64,000 nt of DNA, taken from NCBI GenBank assembly GCA_963729935.1, contig CAVSPW010000002.1, positions 1,240,001 through 1,304,000 of the forward strand. Reading direction: 5' to 3'. This stretch comes from CAIKMD01 sp963729935. GTDB taxonomy: Bacteria; Pseudomonadota; Alphaproteobacteria; ATCC43930; CGMCC-115725. This document shows positions 30,831 through 38,780 of the stretch, in pieces. Positions within the stretch are counted from its first letter, which is position 1. Each line of letters opens with the position of its first letter. Both the position numbers and the translations under genes were made by a program. A model generated the notes under the pieces. That model was given only the letters and a program-made list of their open reading frames with translations, ran no database searches and had not been told where the DNA came from.

Positions 30831-32381
30831 ATGGAGCAGAATGAGGTCGGGTTCGGGCGTTTTCAACTCGATCCCCGACGCCGTAATCTTTCCTGCAACG
30901 GGGTCCTGATCGAGCTCAAGAGCAGGGCCTTCGACATACTTTGTGTGCTTGCCTCAGCGCGGGGCGAAGTAGTCACGAAGGATGAGCTTATGATGAAGGT
31001 GTGGCCCGGACTCGTCGTTGAAGAAAGCAACATTTACGTCCACATTTCTGCACTCCGTAAAGCGCTCGGCGAGGATCGGGGCGAACCTATCAACCTCTTT
31101 ACCGTGCCGGGCCGCGGCTACCGGCTCGTCGGCGTGCAGCCGTTGACTTCGGATATTTCGGTTGAAGCAGGCATTGCGGGCACACGAGCGCTTCCCGATC
31201 TTCCATCGATTGCCGTGCTGCCATTCCAGAATATGAGCAGCGACCCGGAGCAGGAGTATTTTGCAGACGGCATGGTGGAGGACATTGTCGCCGAGCTTTC
31301 GCGCATCAAATGGCTATTCGTCATCGCGCGCAATTCGAGCTTCGTCTACAAGGGCAAAACGGTCGATGTTAGGCAAGTGGGGCATGACCTGGGCGTACGC
31401 TACGTGCTCCAAGGCAGCGTGCGCAAATCTGGAGACCATGTCCGTATTACTGTTCAGCTTATCGAGGCACAAAGCGGCATACACCTCTTGACCGAGCGCT
31501 ATGAGCGATTGCTCGACGATATCTTTGCCATGCAAGACGAGATCGCAGTGAGCGTGATCGGTGCAATCGAGCCAGGGCTAAGAAAAATTGAGATCGAGCG
31601 CGTTAAACGCAAACGACCGGATAGCCTGGATGCTTATGATCTGGTGCTGCAAGCGCTGCCGTTCATCTACAAATTGATGCCGGAAGGATCCGCGCCGGCG
31701 ATTCCACGGCTCCAGAAGGCACTGGAGCTCGAGCCTGACTATTCTTTTGCTCAAGCAGCCTTGGCCTGGTGTCTCCACATTCGATTTAGCCGGGAAGGCC
31801 TGCACGAGGAAGATCGAAGGTGTGCGGTTCACTACGCTCACGCTGCTGTCTCGGGCGCCAGCGACGACGCAACGACACTTGCAATCGCGGCATTCGTGAT
31901 TTGGTTCGATGAACGCGACATCTCCACGGCATTCGATCTTTTCGACCGCGCGTTAGCGCTCGCTAATTCAAATGTTGTCGCCCTTTGTACAAGTGCTGTT
32001 GCGCTTGCCTGGACCGGAAGGAGTGATCTCGCCATCGAACGTGCGCAGCGCGCACTAAAGCTCAGTCCGTTCGATTCTCTGAATTACCTGTCATATCAGG
32101 CCCTTTCAGGCGCCAACTTTCATCTCAAACGATACGACAAAGCGTATGTTTCGGCGCGACGCGCGGTCGAGTCCAATCCCAGCTTCAGTGTGCCTTATGC
32201 ATATCTCGCAGCGGCGCTGGTTCGTTTGGGTCGTGGCGAAGAGGCAAGGATATCAGCTCAGTCGGTTTTGAAACTCGACCCGAGCTTCACCATCGGTCGT
32301 TTTTCAGTGACCGTGGGCGTGGCCCCGGAAGTGTTCTCCGCTTTTACGGATACGTGGCGCGAAGCGGGGCTACCAGAATAG
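30831..32381 (+). CDS. Winged-helix transcriptional regulator with TPR C-terminal domain
   Basis: 516 residues. Residues about 5-100 form an OmpR/CadC-type winged helix (FGRFQLDPRRRNLSCNG, LKSRAFDILCVLASARGEVV, VEESNIYVHISALRKALG, VPGRGYRLVGV). Residues about 124-245 form a TolB/FlgO-like segment (PSIAVLPFQNMSSDPEQEYF, DGMVEDIVAELSR, VLQGSVRKSGDHVRI). The rest is TPR-like helices (ALELEPDYSFAQAALAW, AQRALKLSPFDSLNYL, SVLKLDPSF). No membrane helix is evident, unlike CadC. It probably binds DNA and senses through the TPR part. ATG at 30831 with AGGGCG upstream gives a natural start at EQNEVGFGRF. Codon use is less GC-rich than in neighbours. The likely target is the divergent receptor gene. Confidence 0.85.
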   Translation: MEQNEVGFGRFQLDPRRRNLSCNGVLIELKSRAFDILCVLASARGEVVTKDELMMKVWPGLVVEESNIYVHISALRKALGEDRGEPINLFTVPGRGYRLVGVQPLTSDISVEAGIAGTRALPDLPSIAVLPFQNMSSDPEQEYFADGMVEDIVAELSRIKWLFVIARNSSFVYKGKTVDVRQVGHDLGVRYVLQGSVRKSGDHVRITVQLIEAQSGIHLLTERYERLLDDIFAMQDEIAVSVIGAIEPGLRKIEIERVKRKRPDSLDAYDLVLQALPFIYKLMPEGSAPAIPRLQKALELEPDYSFAQAALAWCLHIRFSREGLHEEDRRCAVHYAHAAVSGASDDATTLAIAAFVIWFDERDISTAFDLFDRALALANSNVVALCTSAVALAWTGRSDLAIERAQRALKLSPFDSLNYLSYQALSGANFHLKRYDKAYVSARRAVESNPSFSVPYAYLAAALVRLGRGEEARISAQSVLKLDPSFTIGRFSVTVGVAPEVFSAFTDTWREAGLPE

Positions 32382-32684
32382 GTGCTCCACCCCTGGCGAC
32401 CCTTGTCAGCCCGGAGGGAGCGTTGTCTCCTAATGTCTGAATCTGGCACAACTCGGTCATCCGGCAATGTCTGCTCTTTTGCCGCTCTTGGGAGAAGAGC
32501 GGATGTCGCCCCGGTCAGATTCCGCTCAGGCAGATTTATGAGTAGACGGCGAGCGAGCGCCGCAATCCATCGGAGTGAAGATTGGCCCCCAAGGATTCCG
32601 GGTTCGGCCGCGGCGCGGCTGCCCCGGGATGACGAAGCAATTGGGTCCGGTGCTCAAGCCCCCAGGCTAGTTGCTCGCGCGGCC
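32382..32684. other. Non-coding gap of 303 bp, right edge of the AT-richer insert
   Basis: Convergent space between the regulator gene and amidohydrolase A2. No gene is seen. It contains the palindrome at 32482-32502 and nearby words ATGTCTGC and GCGGATGTC. Composition returns to GC-rich near the A2 end. No integrase, transposase or flanking direct repeat was found. Confidence 0.45.
32482..32502. repeat. Short perfect palindrome in convergent gap
   Basis: CCGCTCTT at 32482-32489 is inverted as AAGAGCGG at 32495-32502 around a 5-base loop. It could act as a bidirectional transcription stop between the two convergent genes, although no T-run follows, or be a degenerate REP-like intergenic element. 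Confidence 0.4.
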
Positions 32685-33911
32685 CTATCGCGCAGCGGAA
32701 GCAGCCAAACGCTTAATTTTGGTCTCGGACAGGGTCGGCTCGAGATTGAAGAACCGCTTGGCGTTGCCGCCCAAGATGTTGCGCTTGGCGGTCTCGCTCA
32801 AGAAGGGCAAATCGTAGATCGTCGACGGCAGATCCATGTCCCAATGCGGATAGTCGGACGCGTACATGAGCTGCGTCTCGGCATTGATCATCTTGAAGGT
32901 GAGCTCGAGCGCTTCCTTGTTGTTGACCATCTCCATCGGTTGGGTGGAGTAGTACATCTCGCGCATGTAGTCGCTGGGCTTGCGCTTGAGCAAGGGCACT
33001 TCCGAGCTGCGCATCATCCATTCATTGTCGAGGCGCTGCATCAGGAACGGAATCCAGGCGAGACCGCTTTCGATCCAGCAGACCTTGAGCTTGGGGAAGC
33101 GCTCGGGCAGGCCGTTGCACAGCCAGTTGGTGAGGTGGATGACGTTGAACCACACGAAACCCAGGGCATGCACCCCGATGAATTTGTTGCAGAGCGAGAG
33201 GCTCTGATCCTCGCCCCAGGCATAGGCGCCATGGAAGACGATGGCGAGGTTGCGCTCTTCCAGCGCCCGCCAGGTCTTCATGAAAGCGTTGTCGTGAACG
33301 CTCTTGTAATGCGGCGAGACGACGGTGAAGCCGACGACGCCCTTCTTGTCGCCGAATTCCTCGACCATCTTGTAACAGGCTTCCGGGTCTTTGAACGGCA
33401 GGTAAAGCGTCGACTTGATGCGCGGCTCGTGTGCCAGGACCTCCTCGCAAAGCCAGCGGTTATAGGCGCGCGCCAGCGCCACCTCGACCTCGGTGCGGGG
33501 CGTCGTGCCCAAGAACAGCATCGGCGTCGGGAACATGCAGGAGATGTCGACCCCCATCGCATCCATCCAACGCTTGGTCAGGGTGATGTCGCGATGCGGC
33601 GTCGCGGGCGTCTTTTCCTTGCGCCAGCCCTCGTTGCGCGGAACCCGCCCTCCGAGGGTCTGATAGCCGCCAGCATTCGAGGTGATGCCTTGCCTGCCGA
33701 AGCCCTGGTAACGCGCCTGATCGCGCATCACCGGATCTTCGATGTAGTTGCAGATCTGAGCGAAGGAATCGGTCTCGTAGTGATGGGCGTCGACGTCGAC
33801 GATCAGGAAGTCCTCGTACCGGCGCTGAATCGCCTGCTGATTGGCATGGGCGAGAAGCGTCTTGGTATCGAGCTCCTCGGCCGACAAATCGCGGAAGTTG
33901 ACGGTATCCAT
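32685..33911 (-). CDS. Amidohydrolase paralogue A2
   Basis: 408 residues, same family as A1 and A3-A5. The metal motif is IVDVDAHHYE: the Gly of the usual DVDGHH is Ala. The other ligands are in VFHGAYAWGED (His) and MYASDYPHWD (Asp). Shared blocks: DPVMRDQARYQGFG, LTKRWMDAMGVD, CWIESGLAWIPFLMQRLDNEW, MREMYYSTQPMEMV, RNILGGNAKRFFNLEP. It lacks the acidic N-terminal insertion of A1. Distinct to this copy are NEGWRKEKTP before the barrel strand and GVDISCMFPTP. ATG at 33911. It is last in the operon Rieske, 115-residue protein, A5, A4, A3, A2, lying 35 bp after A3. Substrate unknown. Confidence 0.88.
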   Translation of the reverse strand: MDTVNFRDLSAEELDTKTLLAHANQQAIQRRYEDFLIVDVDAHHYETDSFAQICNYIEDPVMRDQARYQGFGRQGITSNAGGYQTLGGRVPRNEGWRKEKTPATPHRDITLTKRWMDAMGVDISCMFPTPMLFLGTTPRTEVEVALARAYNRWLCEEVLAHEPRIKSTLYLPFKDPEACYKMVEEFGDKKGVVGFTVVSPHYKSVHDNAFMKTWRALEERNLAIVFHGAYAWGEDQSLSLCNKFIGVHALGFVWFNVIHLTNWLCNGLPERFPKLKVCWIESGLAWIPFLMQRLDNEWMMRSSEVPLLKRKPSDYMREMYYSTQPMEMVNNKEALELTFKMINAETQLMYASDYPHWDMDLPSTIYDLPFLSETAKRNILGGNAKRFFNLEPTLSETKIKRLAASAAR

Positions 33912-33946
33912 TACTGCGCACCCCTTTTGATGTGGCGAGCGAGACT

Positions 33947-35182
33947 TTACGTCGCGACCCGCGATGCCAGGCGTTTGGTCTTCAGCTCCGAAATGATCGG
34001 CTCGAGGTTGAAGAACCGCCGCGCATTGCCGCCCAGGATGTTGCGCTTGGCGTGCTCGCTCAAGAACGGCAAATCATAGATCGTGCTCGGGAGATCCATG
34101 TCCCAATGCGGATAATCCGAGGAATACATCAGCTGCGTTTCCGCATTGATCATCTTGAAGGTCAGCTCGAGCGCTTCCTTGTTGTTCACCATCTCCATCG
34201 GCTGGGTGGAGTAAAACATCTCGCGCATGTAATCCGACGGCCGACGTTTTAGGAGCGGTACCTCTGAGCTGCGCATCATCCATTCATTGTCGAGCCGCTG
34301 CATGAGGAACGGGACCCAAGCCAAGCCGCTCTCGACCCAGCAGGTCTTCAGCTTCGGGAAGCGCTCGGGCAAACCGTTGCACAGCCAATTGGTCATATGC
34401 AGGATGTTGAACCAGGCGAAGCCCAGCGCATGCACCGCCATGAATCGGTTGCAGAGTTCGAGGCTCTTGTCGCCGCCCCAGGCATAGGCACCGTGGAAGA
34501 CGAGCGGCAGACCGGCCTCTTCGAGGAGCGCATAGGTCTTCATATAGGCGTTGTCGTAGATCGCCTTGTAGCGCGGCGAGACGACCGTGAAGCCGATGAC
34601 CCCTTTCTTGCCCGCGAAATCCTTGACCATCTGGTAGGTGGCCTCGGGATCGTTGAGCGGCAGATACAGGGTGGAGCAGATCCGCGACTCCTGCACCAGG
34701 ACGTTTTCGCACAGCCAGCGGTTATAGGCCCGCGCCAAGGCGTTCTCGACATCGGTCCGGGGCGTCAATCCCAAGGTCAGCATCGGCGTCGGGAAGAGGC
34801 ATACGATGTCGATGCCGATCGCATCCATCCAACGCTTGGTCAGCGTGACGTCGCGGTGCGGCGAGGACGGTGTTTTTTCATTAGGGTTGCCGCCGGTGCG
34901 CCGGGTGACGCGGCCGAGCAAATTCTGGTAGCCGCCGCCTGCCGTGGCCGAGGTGATGCCGCCGACCCCGTAACCCTGGTACTTCGCCTGATCGCGCATC
35001 ACCGGATCTTCGATGTACTCGCAGATCTGGGCAAAAGAGGCGGTCTCGTAATGATGGCCGTCGACGTCGACGATCAGAAAATCCTCGTAGCGCCGCTGGA
35101 TCGCCTGCTCGTTGGCATGGGCGAGAAGCGTCTTGGTATCGATCTCGGCGATCGACAGATCCCGGAAGCTGACTGTATCCAT
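33947..35182 (-). CDS. Amidohydrolase paralogue A3
   Basis: 411 residues. The metal site is IVDVDGHHYET, VFHGAYAWGGDK and MYSSDYPHWD. The segment SATAGGGYQNLLGRVTRRTG is shared in outline with A4 but absent from A2 and A5. The sequence is closest to A4: an 83-base block (34122-34204) and a 62-base block (34368-34429) are identical to the matching parts of A4. It differs in substrate-side residues such as NPNEKTPSSPHRDVTL and CENVLVQESRICSTLY. ATG at 35182; 27 bp after A4. Same operon. Probably a recent duplicate, or an older one homogenised by gene conversion. Confidence 0.88.
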   Translation of the reverse strand: MDTVSFRDLSIAEIDTKTLLAHANEQAIQRRYEDFLIVDVDGHHYETASFAQICEYIEDPVMRDQAKYQGYGVGGITSATAGGGYQNLLGRVTRRTGGNPNEKTPSSPHRDVTLTKRWMDAIGIDIVCLFPTPMLTLGLTPRTDVENALARAYNRWLCENVLVQESRICSTLYLPLNDPEATYQMVKDFAGKKGVIGFTVVSPRYKAIYDNAYMKTYALLEEAGLPLVFHGAYAWGGDKSLELCNRFMAVHALGFAWFNILHMTNWLCNGLPERFPKLKTCWVESGLAWVPFLMQRLDNEWMMRSSEVPLLKRRPSDYMREMFYSTQPMEMVNNKEALELTFKMINAETQLMYSSDYPHWDMDLPSTIYDLPFLSEHAKRNILGGNARRFFNLEPIISELKTKRLASRVAT

Positions 35183-35209
35183 GCTTGGTTTCCTCCTGTC
35201 GCGTTCGTT

Positions 35210-36451
35210 TTACCCGGCTTGCGTCGTGCCGCGCGCCGCCAGCCGCTTGATCTTCGTTTCGGACATCACGGGATCGAGGTTGAAGAACCTCTTGGCGTTG
35301 CCTCCCAGGATGTTGCGCTTGGCGGTCTCGCTCAAGAATGGCAAATCATAGATCGTGCTCGGCAGATCCATGTCCCAATGCGGATAATCCGACGAATACA
35401 TCAGCTGCGTTTCCGCATTGATCATCTTGAAGGTCAGCTCGAGCGCTTCCTTGTTGTTCACCATCTCCATCGGCTGCGTCGAATAATACATCTCGCGCAT
35501 GTAGTCGCTGGGCTTGCGCTTCAGCAACGGCACCTCGGAGGAGCGCATCATCCATTCATTGTCGAGCCGCTGCATGAGGAAAGGGACCCAGGCGAGGCCG
35601 CTTTCGATCCAACAGACCTTGAGCTTCGGGAAGCGCTCAGGCAAACCGTTGCACAGCCAATTGGTCATATGCAGGATGTTGAACCAGGCGAAGCCCAGCG
35701 CGTGGACGGCGATGAATTTGTTGCAGAGCGACAGGCTCTGGTCGCCGCCCCAGGCATAGGCGCCGTGGAAGACGAGCGGCAAACCGGCCTCCTCCAACAG
35801 CGCATAGGTCTTCATATAGGCGTTGTCGTAAATCGCCTTGTAATGCGGCGAGACGATAGTGAAACCGACCACGCCCTTCCGGCCGACGAAATCCTTCGCC
35901 ATCTTGTAGGTCGCTTCGGCGTCGTTGAGCGGGAGATAAAGCGTCGAGCGAATGCGCGGCTCAGAAGACAACACCTTGTCGCACAGCCAGGAATTATAGG
36001 CGCGCGCCAACGCGACTTCGACTTCCGGCCGGGGCGTCAGCCCCAAGGTCAGCATCGGCGTCGGGAAGAGACACACGATGTCGATACCCATCGCGTCCAT
36101 CCAACGCTTGGTCAAGGTGATGTCGCGATGCGGCGATGGCGGCGTCGATTCCGAATTGACGCGCGGATTGCGCGTGACCCGCCCCATGAGGTTCTGATAG
36201 CCGCCGCCGGCCGTCGCCGAGGTGATGCCGCCGGAGCCGTAGCCCTGATATCGAGCCTGATCGCGCATCACCGGGTCCTCGATATATTCGAGGATCTCGG
36301 CGTATGACATGTTCTCGTAGTGATGGCCGTCGACGTCGACGATCAGGAAATCCTCGTATCGCCGCTGAATTCCTTGCTGCCCGGCATGGGCAAGGAGCGT
36401 CTTGGTGTCAGTCTCTGCGACCGAAAGATCGCGAAAGCTGATCGTATCCAT
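35210..36451 (-). CDS. Amidohydrolase paralogue A4
   Basis: 413 residues. The metal site is IVDVDGHHYEN, VFHGAYAWGGDQ and MYSSDYPHWD. The barrel segment SATAGGGYQNLMGRVTRNPR pairs it with A3, while CWIESGLAWVPF and ETAKRNILGGNAKRFFNL are like A2. ATG at 36451 is preferred because all paralogues begin MDT; a GTG six bases upstream, closer to the GGAAGGA site, is the alternative. It follows A5 after a 157-bp gap containing a small hairpin, so an internal promoter or partial terminator may separate A5 from A4-A2. Substrate unknown. Confidence 0.88.
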   Translation of the reverse strand: MDTISFRDLSVAETDTKTLLAHAGQQGIQRRYEDFLIVDVDGHHYENMSYAEILEYIEDPVMRDQARYQGYGSGGITSATAGGGYQNLMGRVTRNPRVNSESTPPSPHRDITLTKRWMDAMGIDIVCLFPTPMLTLGLTPRPEVEVALARAYNSWLCDKVLSSEPRIRSTLYLPLNDAEATYKMAKDFVGRKGVVGFTIVSPHYKAIYDNAYMKTYALLEEAGLPLVFHGAYAWGGDQSLSLCNKFIAVHALGFAWFNILHMTNWLCNGLPERFPKLKVCWIESGLAWVPFLMQRLDNEWMMRSSEVPLLKRKPSDYMREMYYSTQPMEMVNNKEALELTFKMINAETQLMYSSDYPHWDMDLPSTIYDLPFLSETAKRNILGGNAKRFFNLDPVMSETKIKRLAARGTTQAG

Positions 36452-36511
36452 GCGCACCGATCCTTCCTACTGAATACAAAATTCTAGCCGCAGCAACGTC
36501 GGGGCAAATAC

Positions 36512-36526
36512 GAGGGGAAACCCCTC
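36512..36526 (-). terminator. Small hairpin between A5 and A4, possible weak terminator or processing site
   Basis: GAGGGG and CCCCTC form a 6-bp stem with a 3-base loop at 36512-36526, about 80 bases after the A5 stop on the minus strand. The following bases (GTATTTG) have only a short T-run. It may reduce read-through into A4. Confidence 0.3.
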
Positions 36527-36608
36527 ATCGCGGCTCCGAGGCCAGACGCCTTCGGGTTCCCGACCGCGCCGGACCACCGATCCCCGCGCTTCCGCTCCGC
36601 TGCCCGCC

Positions 36609-37835
36609 CTAACCCGCCGCGCGCGCGGCGAGCCGGCGCTGTTTCACCTCGGAGACCACCGGATCGAGCTTGAACACGCGCTTGGCGTTGCCGCCGAGGA
36701 TGTTGCGCTTGGCGGTCTCGTTCAAGAAGGGCAGATCATAGATCGTCGACGGCAGATCCATGTCCCAATGCGGATAGTCCGAGGCGTACATGAGCTGGGT
36801 TTCGGCGTTCATCATCTTGAAGGTGAGCTCCAAGGCCTCGCGGTTGTGCACCATCTCCATCGGCTGGGTGGAGTAGTACATCTCGCGCATATAGTCCGAG
36901 GGCCGGCGCTTCAGCAGCGGCACTTCCGAGCTGCGCATCATCCATTCATTGTCGAGGCGCTGCATCAGGAAGGGGATCCAGGCCAGCCCGCTCTCGATCC
37001 AGATGGTCTTCAATTTGGGGAAGCGCTCCGGCATTCCGTTGCAGAGCCAATTGGTGCAATGAAGGATGTTGAACCAGCTAAAGCCCAGCGCATGCACGGC
37101 GAGGAACCGGTTGCACAGGGAAATGCTCTGATCCTGGCCCCAGGCGAAGGCGCCGTGATAGACGAGCGGCAGGCCCATCTCCTCGATCAACGCGTAAGTC
37201 TTGATGTAGGCGTTGTCATAGGTCGCCTTGTAGTGCGGCGAGCAGATGGTGAAGCCGATGACGCCCTTCTTGTCGCCGAAATCCTTGACCATCTTGTAGG
37301 TCGCTTCGGGATCGTTGATCGGCAGATAGAGCGACGACTTGATCCGCGGCTCCTCCGCCAGCACGACCTCGCACAGCCACCGATTATAGGCCCGCGCCAG
37401 CGCCACCTCGACCTCGGGCCGGGGCGTCAGGCCGAGGCTCAGCATCGGCGTCGGAAAAAGGCAGATTTGATCGATGCCGATCGCGTCCATCCAGCGCTTG
37501 GTCAAGGTGATATCGCGATGCGAGCCTTGCGGCACTTTTTCCTTGCGCCGGCCGGGATAGCGCGTGACGCGCCCGCCCAATTCCTGATAGCTGCCATTGG
37601 CCGAGGCGATTCCGCCGCCGCCGAAGCCCTGATACTTCGCCTGATCGCGCATAACCGGATCTTCAATGTATTCGCACATCTGCGCGAAGGAGAAGGTCTC
37701 GTAGTGATGGCCGTCGATATCGGCGATGAAGAAATCCTCGTAGCGGCGCTGGACCGCCTGCTGCGTCGCGTGTTCGAGCAAGGTCGTGGTGTCGAATTCC
37801 TCGACCGACAAATCGCGGAAACTGACTGTATCCAT
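36609..37835 (-). CDS. Amidohydrolase paralogue A5
   Basis: 408 residues. The metal motif is IADIDGHHYE (Asp41, His43), with a middle His in LVYHGAFAWGQD and Asp in MYASDYPHWD. It shares WIESGLAWIPFLMQRLDNEW and NILGGNAKRVFKLDP with the family. Compared with A2-A4 it has Ile/Ala at the first metal strand, CSPHYKATYDNAYIKT and GSYQELGGRVTRYPG, the last resembling A1 (GSYQDLTGRVTRR). That makes A5 the closest of the array to A1. ATG at 37835 with GAGAGGAT at eight bases. First amidohydrolase of the operon, 16 bp after the 115-residue gene. Substrate unknown. Confidence 0.88.
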   Translation of the reverse strand: MDTVSFRDLSVEEFDTTTLLEHATQQAVQRRYEDFFIADIDGHHYETFSFAQMCEYIEDPVMRDQAKYQGFGGGGIASANGSYQELGGRVTRYPGRRKEKVPQGSHRDITLTKRWMDAIGIDQICLFPTPMLSLGLTPRPEVEVALARAYNRWLCEVVLAEEPRIKSSLYLPINDPEATYKMVKDFGDKKGVIGFTICSPHYKATYDNAYIKTYALIEEMGLPLVYHGAFAWGQDQSISLCNRFLAVHALGFSWFNILHCTNWLCNGMPERFPKLKTIWIESGLAWIPFLMQRLDNEWMMRSSEVPLLKRRPSDYMREMYYSTQPMEMVHNREALELTFKMMNAETQLMYASDYPHWDMDLPSTIYDLPFLNETAKRNILGGNAKRVFKLDPVVSEVKQRRLAARAAG

Positions 37836-37851
37836 GTGTCGATCCTCTCGC

Positions 37852-38199
37852 TTAGCGATCGGCGCCGGTCTCGGCGTCCTCGGGCACGCGCTTGCCGACG
37901 GTGGACCAGGACTGCCATAAGGCGAGATCGAAGAGCGGCACATTCACGCCTTCGAGCATCGCCGTGCAGCCGATCATGACATCGGTCGCGGTGATGCCGC
38001 TGTTGCGGGCGAAAGGCCGCGGCGGGTTGCCGATTTGCGCCTTCGCCGCGTAAAGCCGCACCACGCTGGCAAATAATTGTCCCAGCGAATCGTCCGGGAC
38101 ATCGTTCAATCGATCCTCTTCGATCGTCTCGGCAAAGACCGCCGCGATATCGCTTGCGAGATCGGCGAGCTTTGCCTTCCGATCGTCAGACGTCGACAT
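37852..38199 (-). CDS. Unknown 115-residue protein in the Rieske-amidohydrolase operon
   Basis: I do not recognise this protein. It is small, acidic and predicted largely helical: DRKAKLADLASDIAAVFAET, then SLGQLFASVVRLYAAKAQIG, a PRPFARNSGITATDVMIGC helix and the closing PLFDLALWQSWSTVGKR. There is no signal peptide. ATG at 38199 lies inside the end of the Rieske gene (14-bp overlap), and its stop is 16 bp before A5, so all three are co-expressed. Its position suggests a small subunit or chaperone for the Rieske protein or the amidohydrolases (inference). Confidence 0.65.
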   Translation of the reverse strand: MSTSDDRKAKLADLASDIAAVFAETIEEDRLNDVPDDSLGQLFASVVRLYAAKAQIGNPPRPFARNSGITATDVMIGCTAMLEGVNVPLFDLALWQSWSTVGKRVPEDAETGADR

Positions 38200-38551
38200 A
38201 AACCGCCCCGTTCTTCTCGACGACCTTGAACTTCTGCAGACGGATGCGCTTATCGCAGACATTCACGCCGTCCTCGAGATGGAACTCGTAAGAGTGCCAT
38301 GGGCAGACGATATGCATGTCGTTGCGGTCGTAATCCTGATGGAGGAAGGTCCGGTCGGCGCCGATCACGTCGAGCACGGCCGGCATCCGGATGCCCTCGC
38401 AGACCGGCCCGCCCTGATGCGGACAGTGATTGCGATAGGCGTAGTATTTTCCCCCGTGGCGGATGACGCCCACCTCGACCGAGCCGGCCTGAACGACCCG
38501 CACGCCGCCCTCGGCGATCTCACCATCCTTGCAAACCAACACTTCTGCCAT
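38186..38551 (-). CDS. Rieske [2Fe-2S] protein (ferredoxin-like)
   Basis: 121 residues, a stand-alone Rieske domain. Cluster ligands are Cys43 and His45 in NHCPHQGG and Cys83 and His86 in VCPWHSYEF. The 37-residue stretch between the two motifs is about 20 longer than in classic Rieske ferredoxins and contains RMPAVLDVIGADRTFLHQDY. There is no signal or membrane anchor, so it is cytoplasmic. It would carry electrons to an oxygenase, or, since no oxygenase subunit is in this operon, may serve the array proteins or the nearby TauD-type dioxygenase. ATG at 38551 with GGGAG at eight bases; the ATG at 38566 lacks spacing. It is the first gene of the amidohydrolase operon. Confidence 0.85.
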   Translation of the reverse strand: MAEVLVCKDGEIAEGGVRVVQAGSVEVGVIRHGGKYYAYRNHCPHQGGPVCEGIRMPAVLDVIGADRTFLHQDYDRNDMHIVCPWHSYEFHLEDGVNVCDKRIRLQKFKVVEKNGAVYVDV

Positions 38552-38593
38552 TTTATGCGCTCCCATCCCTTTCTGGCGTCGTGGATTGCGGCG

Positions 38594-38623
38594 ATAATAA
38601 CCTTGAAGGCCCGGTCTTGCCCA
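38594..38623 (-). promoter_or_regulatory. Candidate promoter of the Rieske-amidohydrolase operon
   Basis: On the minus strand TGGGCA (38623-38618, four of six -35 bases) and TATTAT (38599-38594, five of six -10 bases) are 18 bases apart. The start codon at 38551 would have a leader of about 35 nt. The local DNA is richer in A/T than its surroundings. Consensus evidence only. Confidence 0.4.
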
Positions 38624-38780
38624 TAGATTTCCTGGGGATTTATGCGCCGCTTTCCTGCATTGGGCCCATGTCCGAAGCGCAGCCCACGGGCGGGGCGCCC
38701 AGCCCGCCAAGCACGCTCTCCCGTCATGATTGTGGAGCGCGGGACGGCCAAGCGAGCCTCTCCGGCACGGGCGCCCGACT

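Noticed and set aside
28124..32684. Insert as an integrative element or transposon
   Set aside because: No integrase, transposase, tRNA end or direct repeat is visible at the edges; only composition and gene content suggest transfer.
34397..36307. Long plus-strand open frame of 636 codons opposite the amidohydrolases
   Set aside because: It lies antisense to A3 and A4, which have full family motifs. Its repeated internal segments only mirror the duplicated genes on the other strand; long antisense frames are expected at this GC.
32685..37835. Repeated DNA that might suggest a CRISPR or satellite array
   Set aside because: The period is gene-sized (about 1.25 kb) and each unit encodes a full amidohydrolase; there are no short repeats with spacers.
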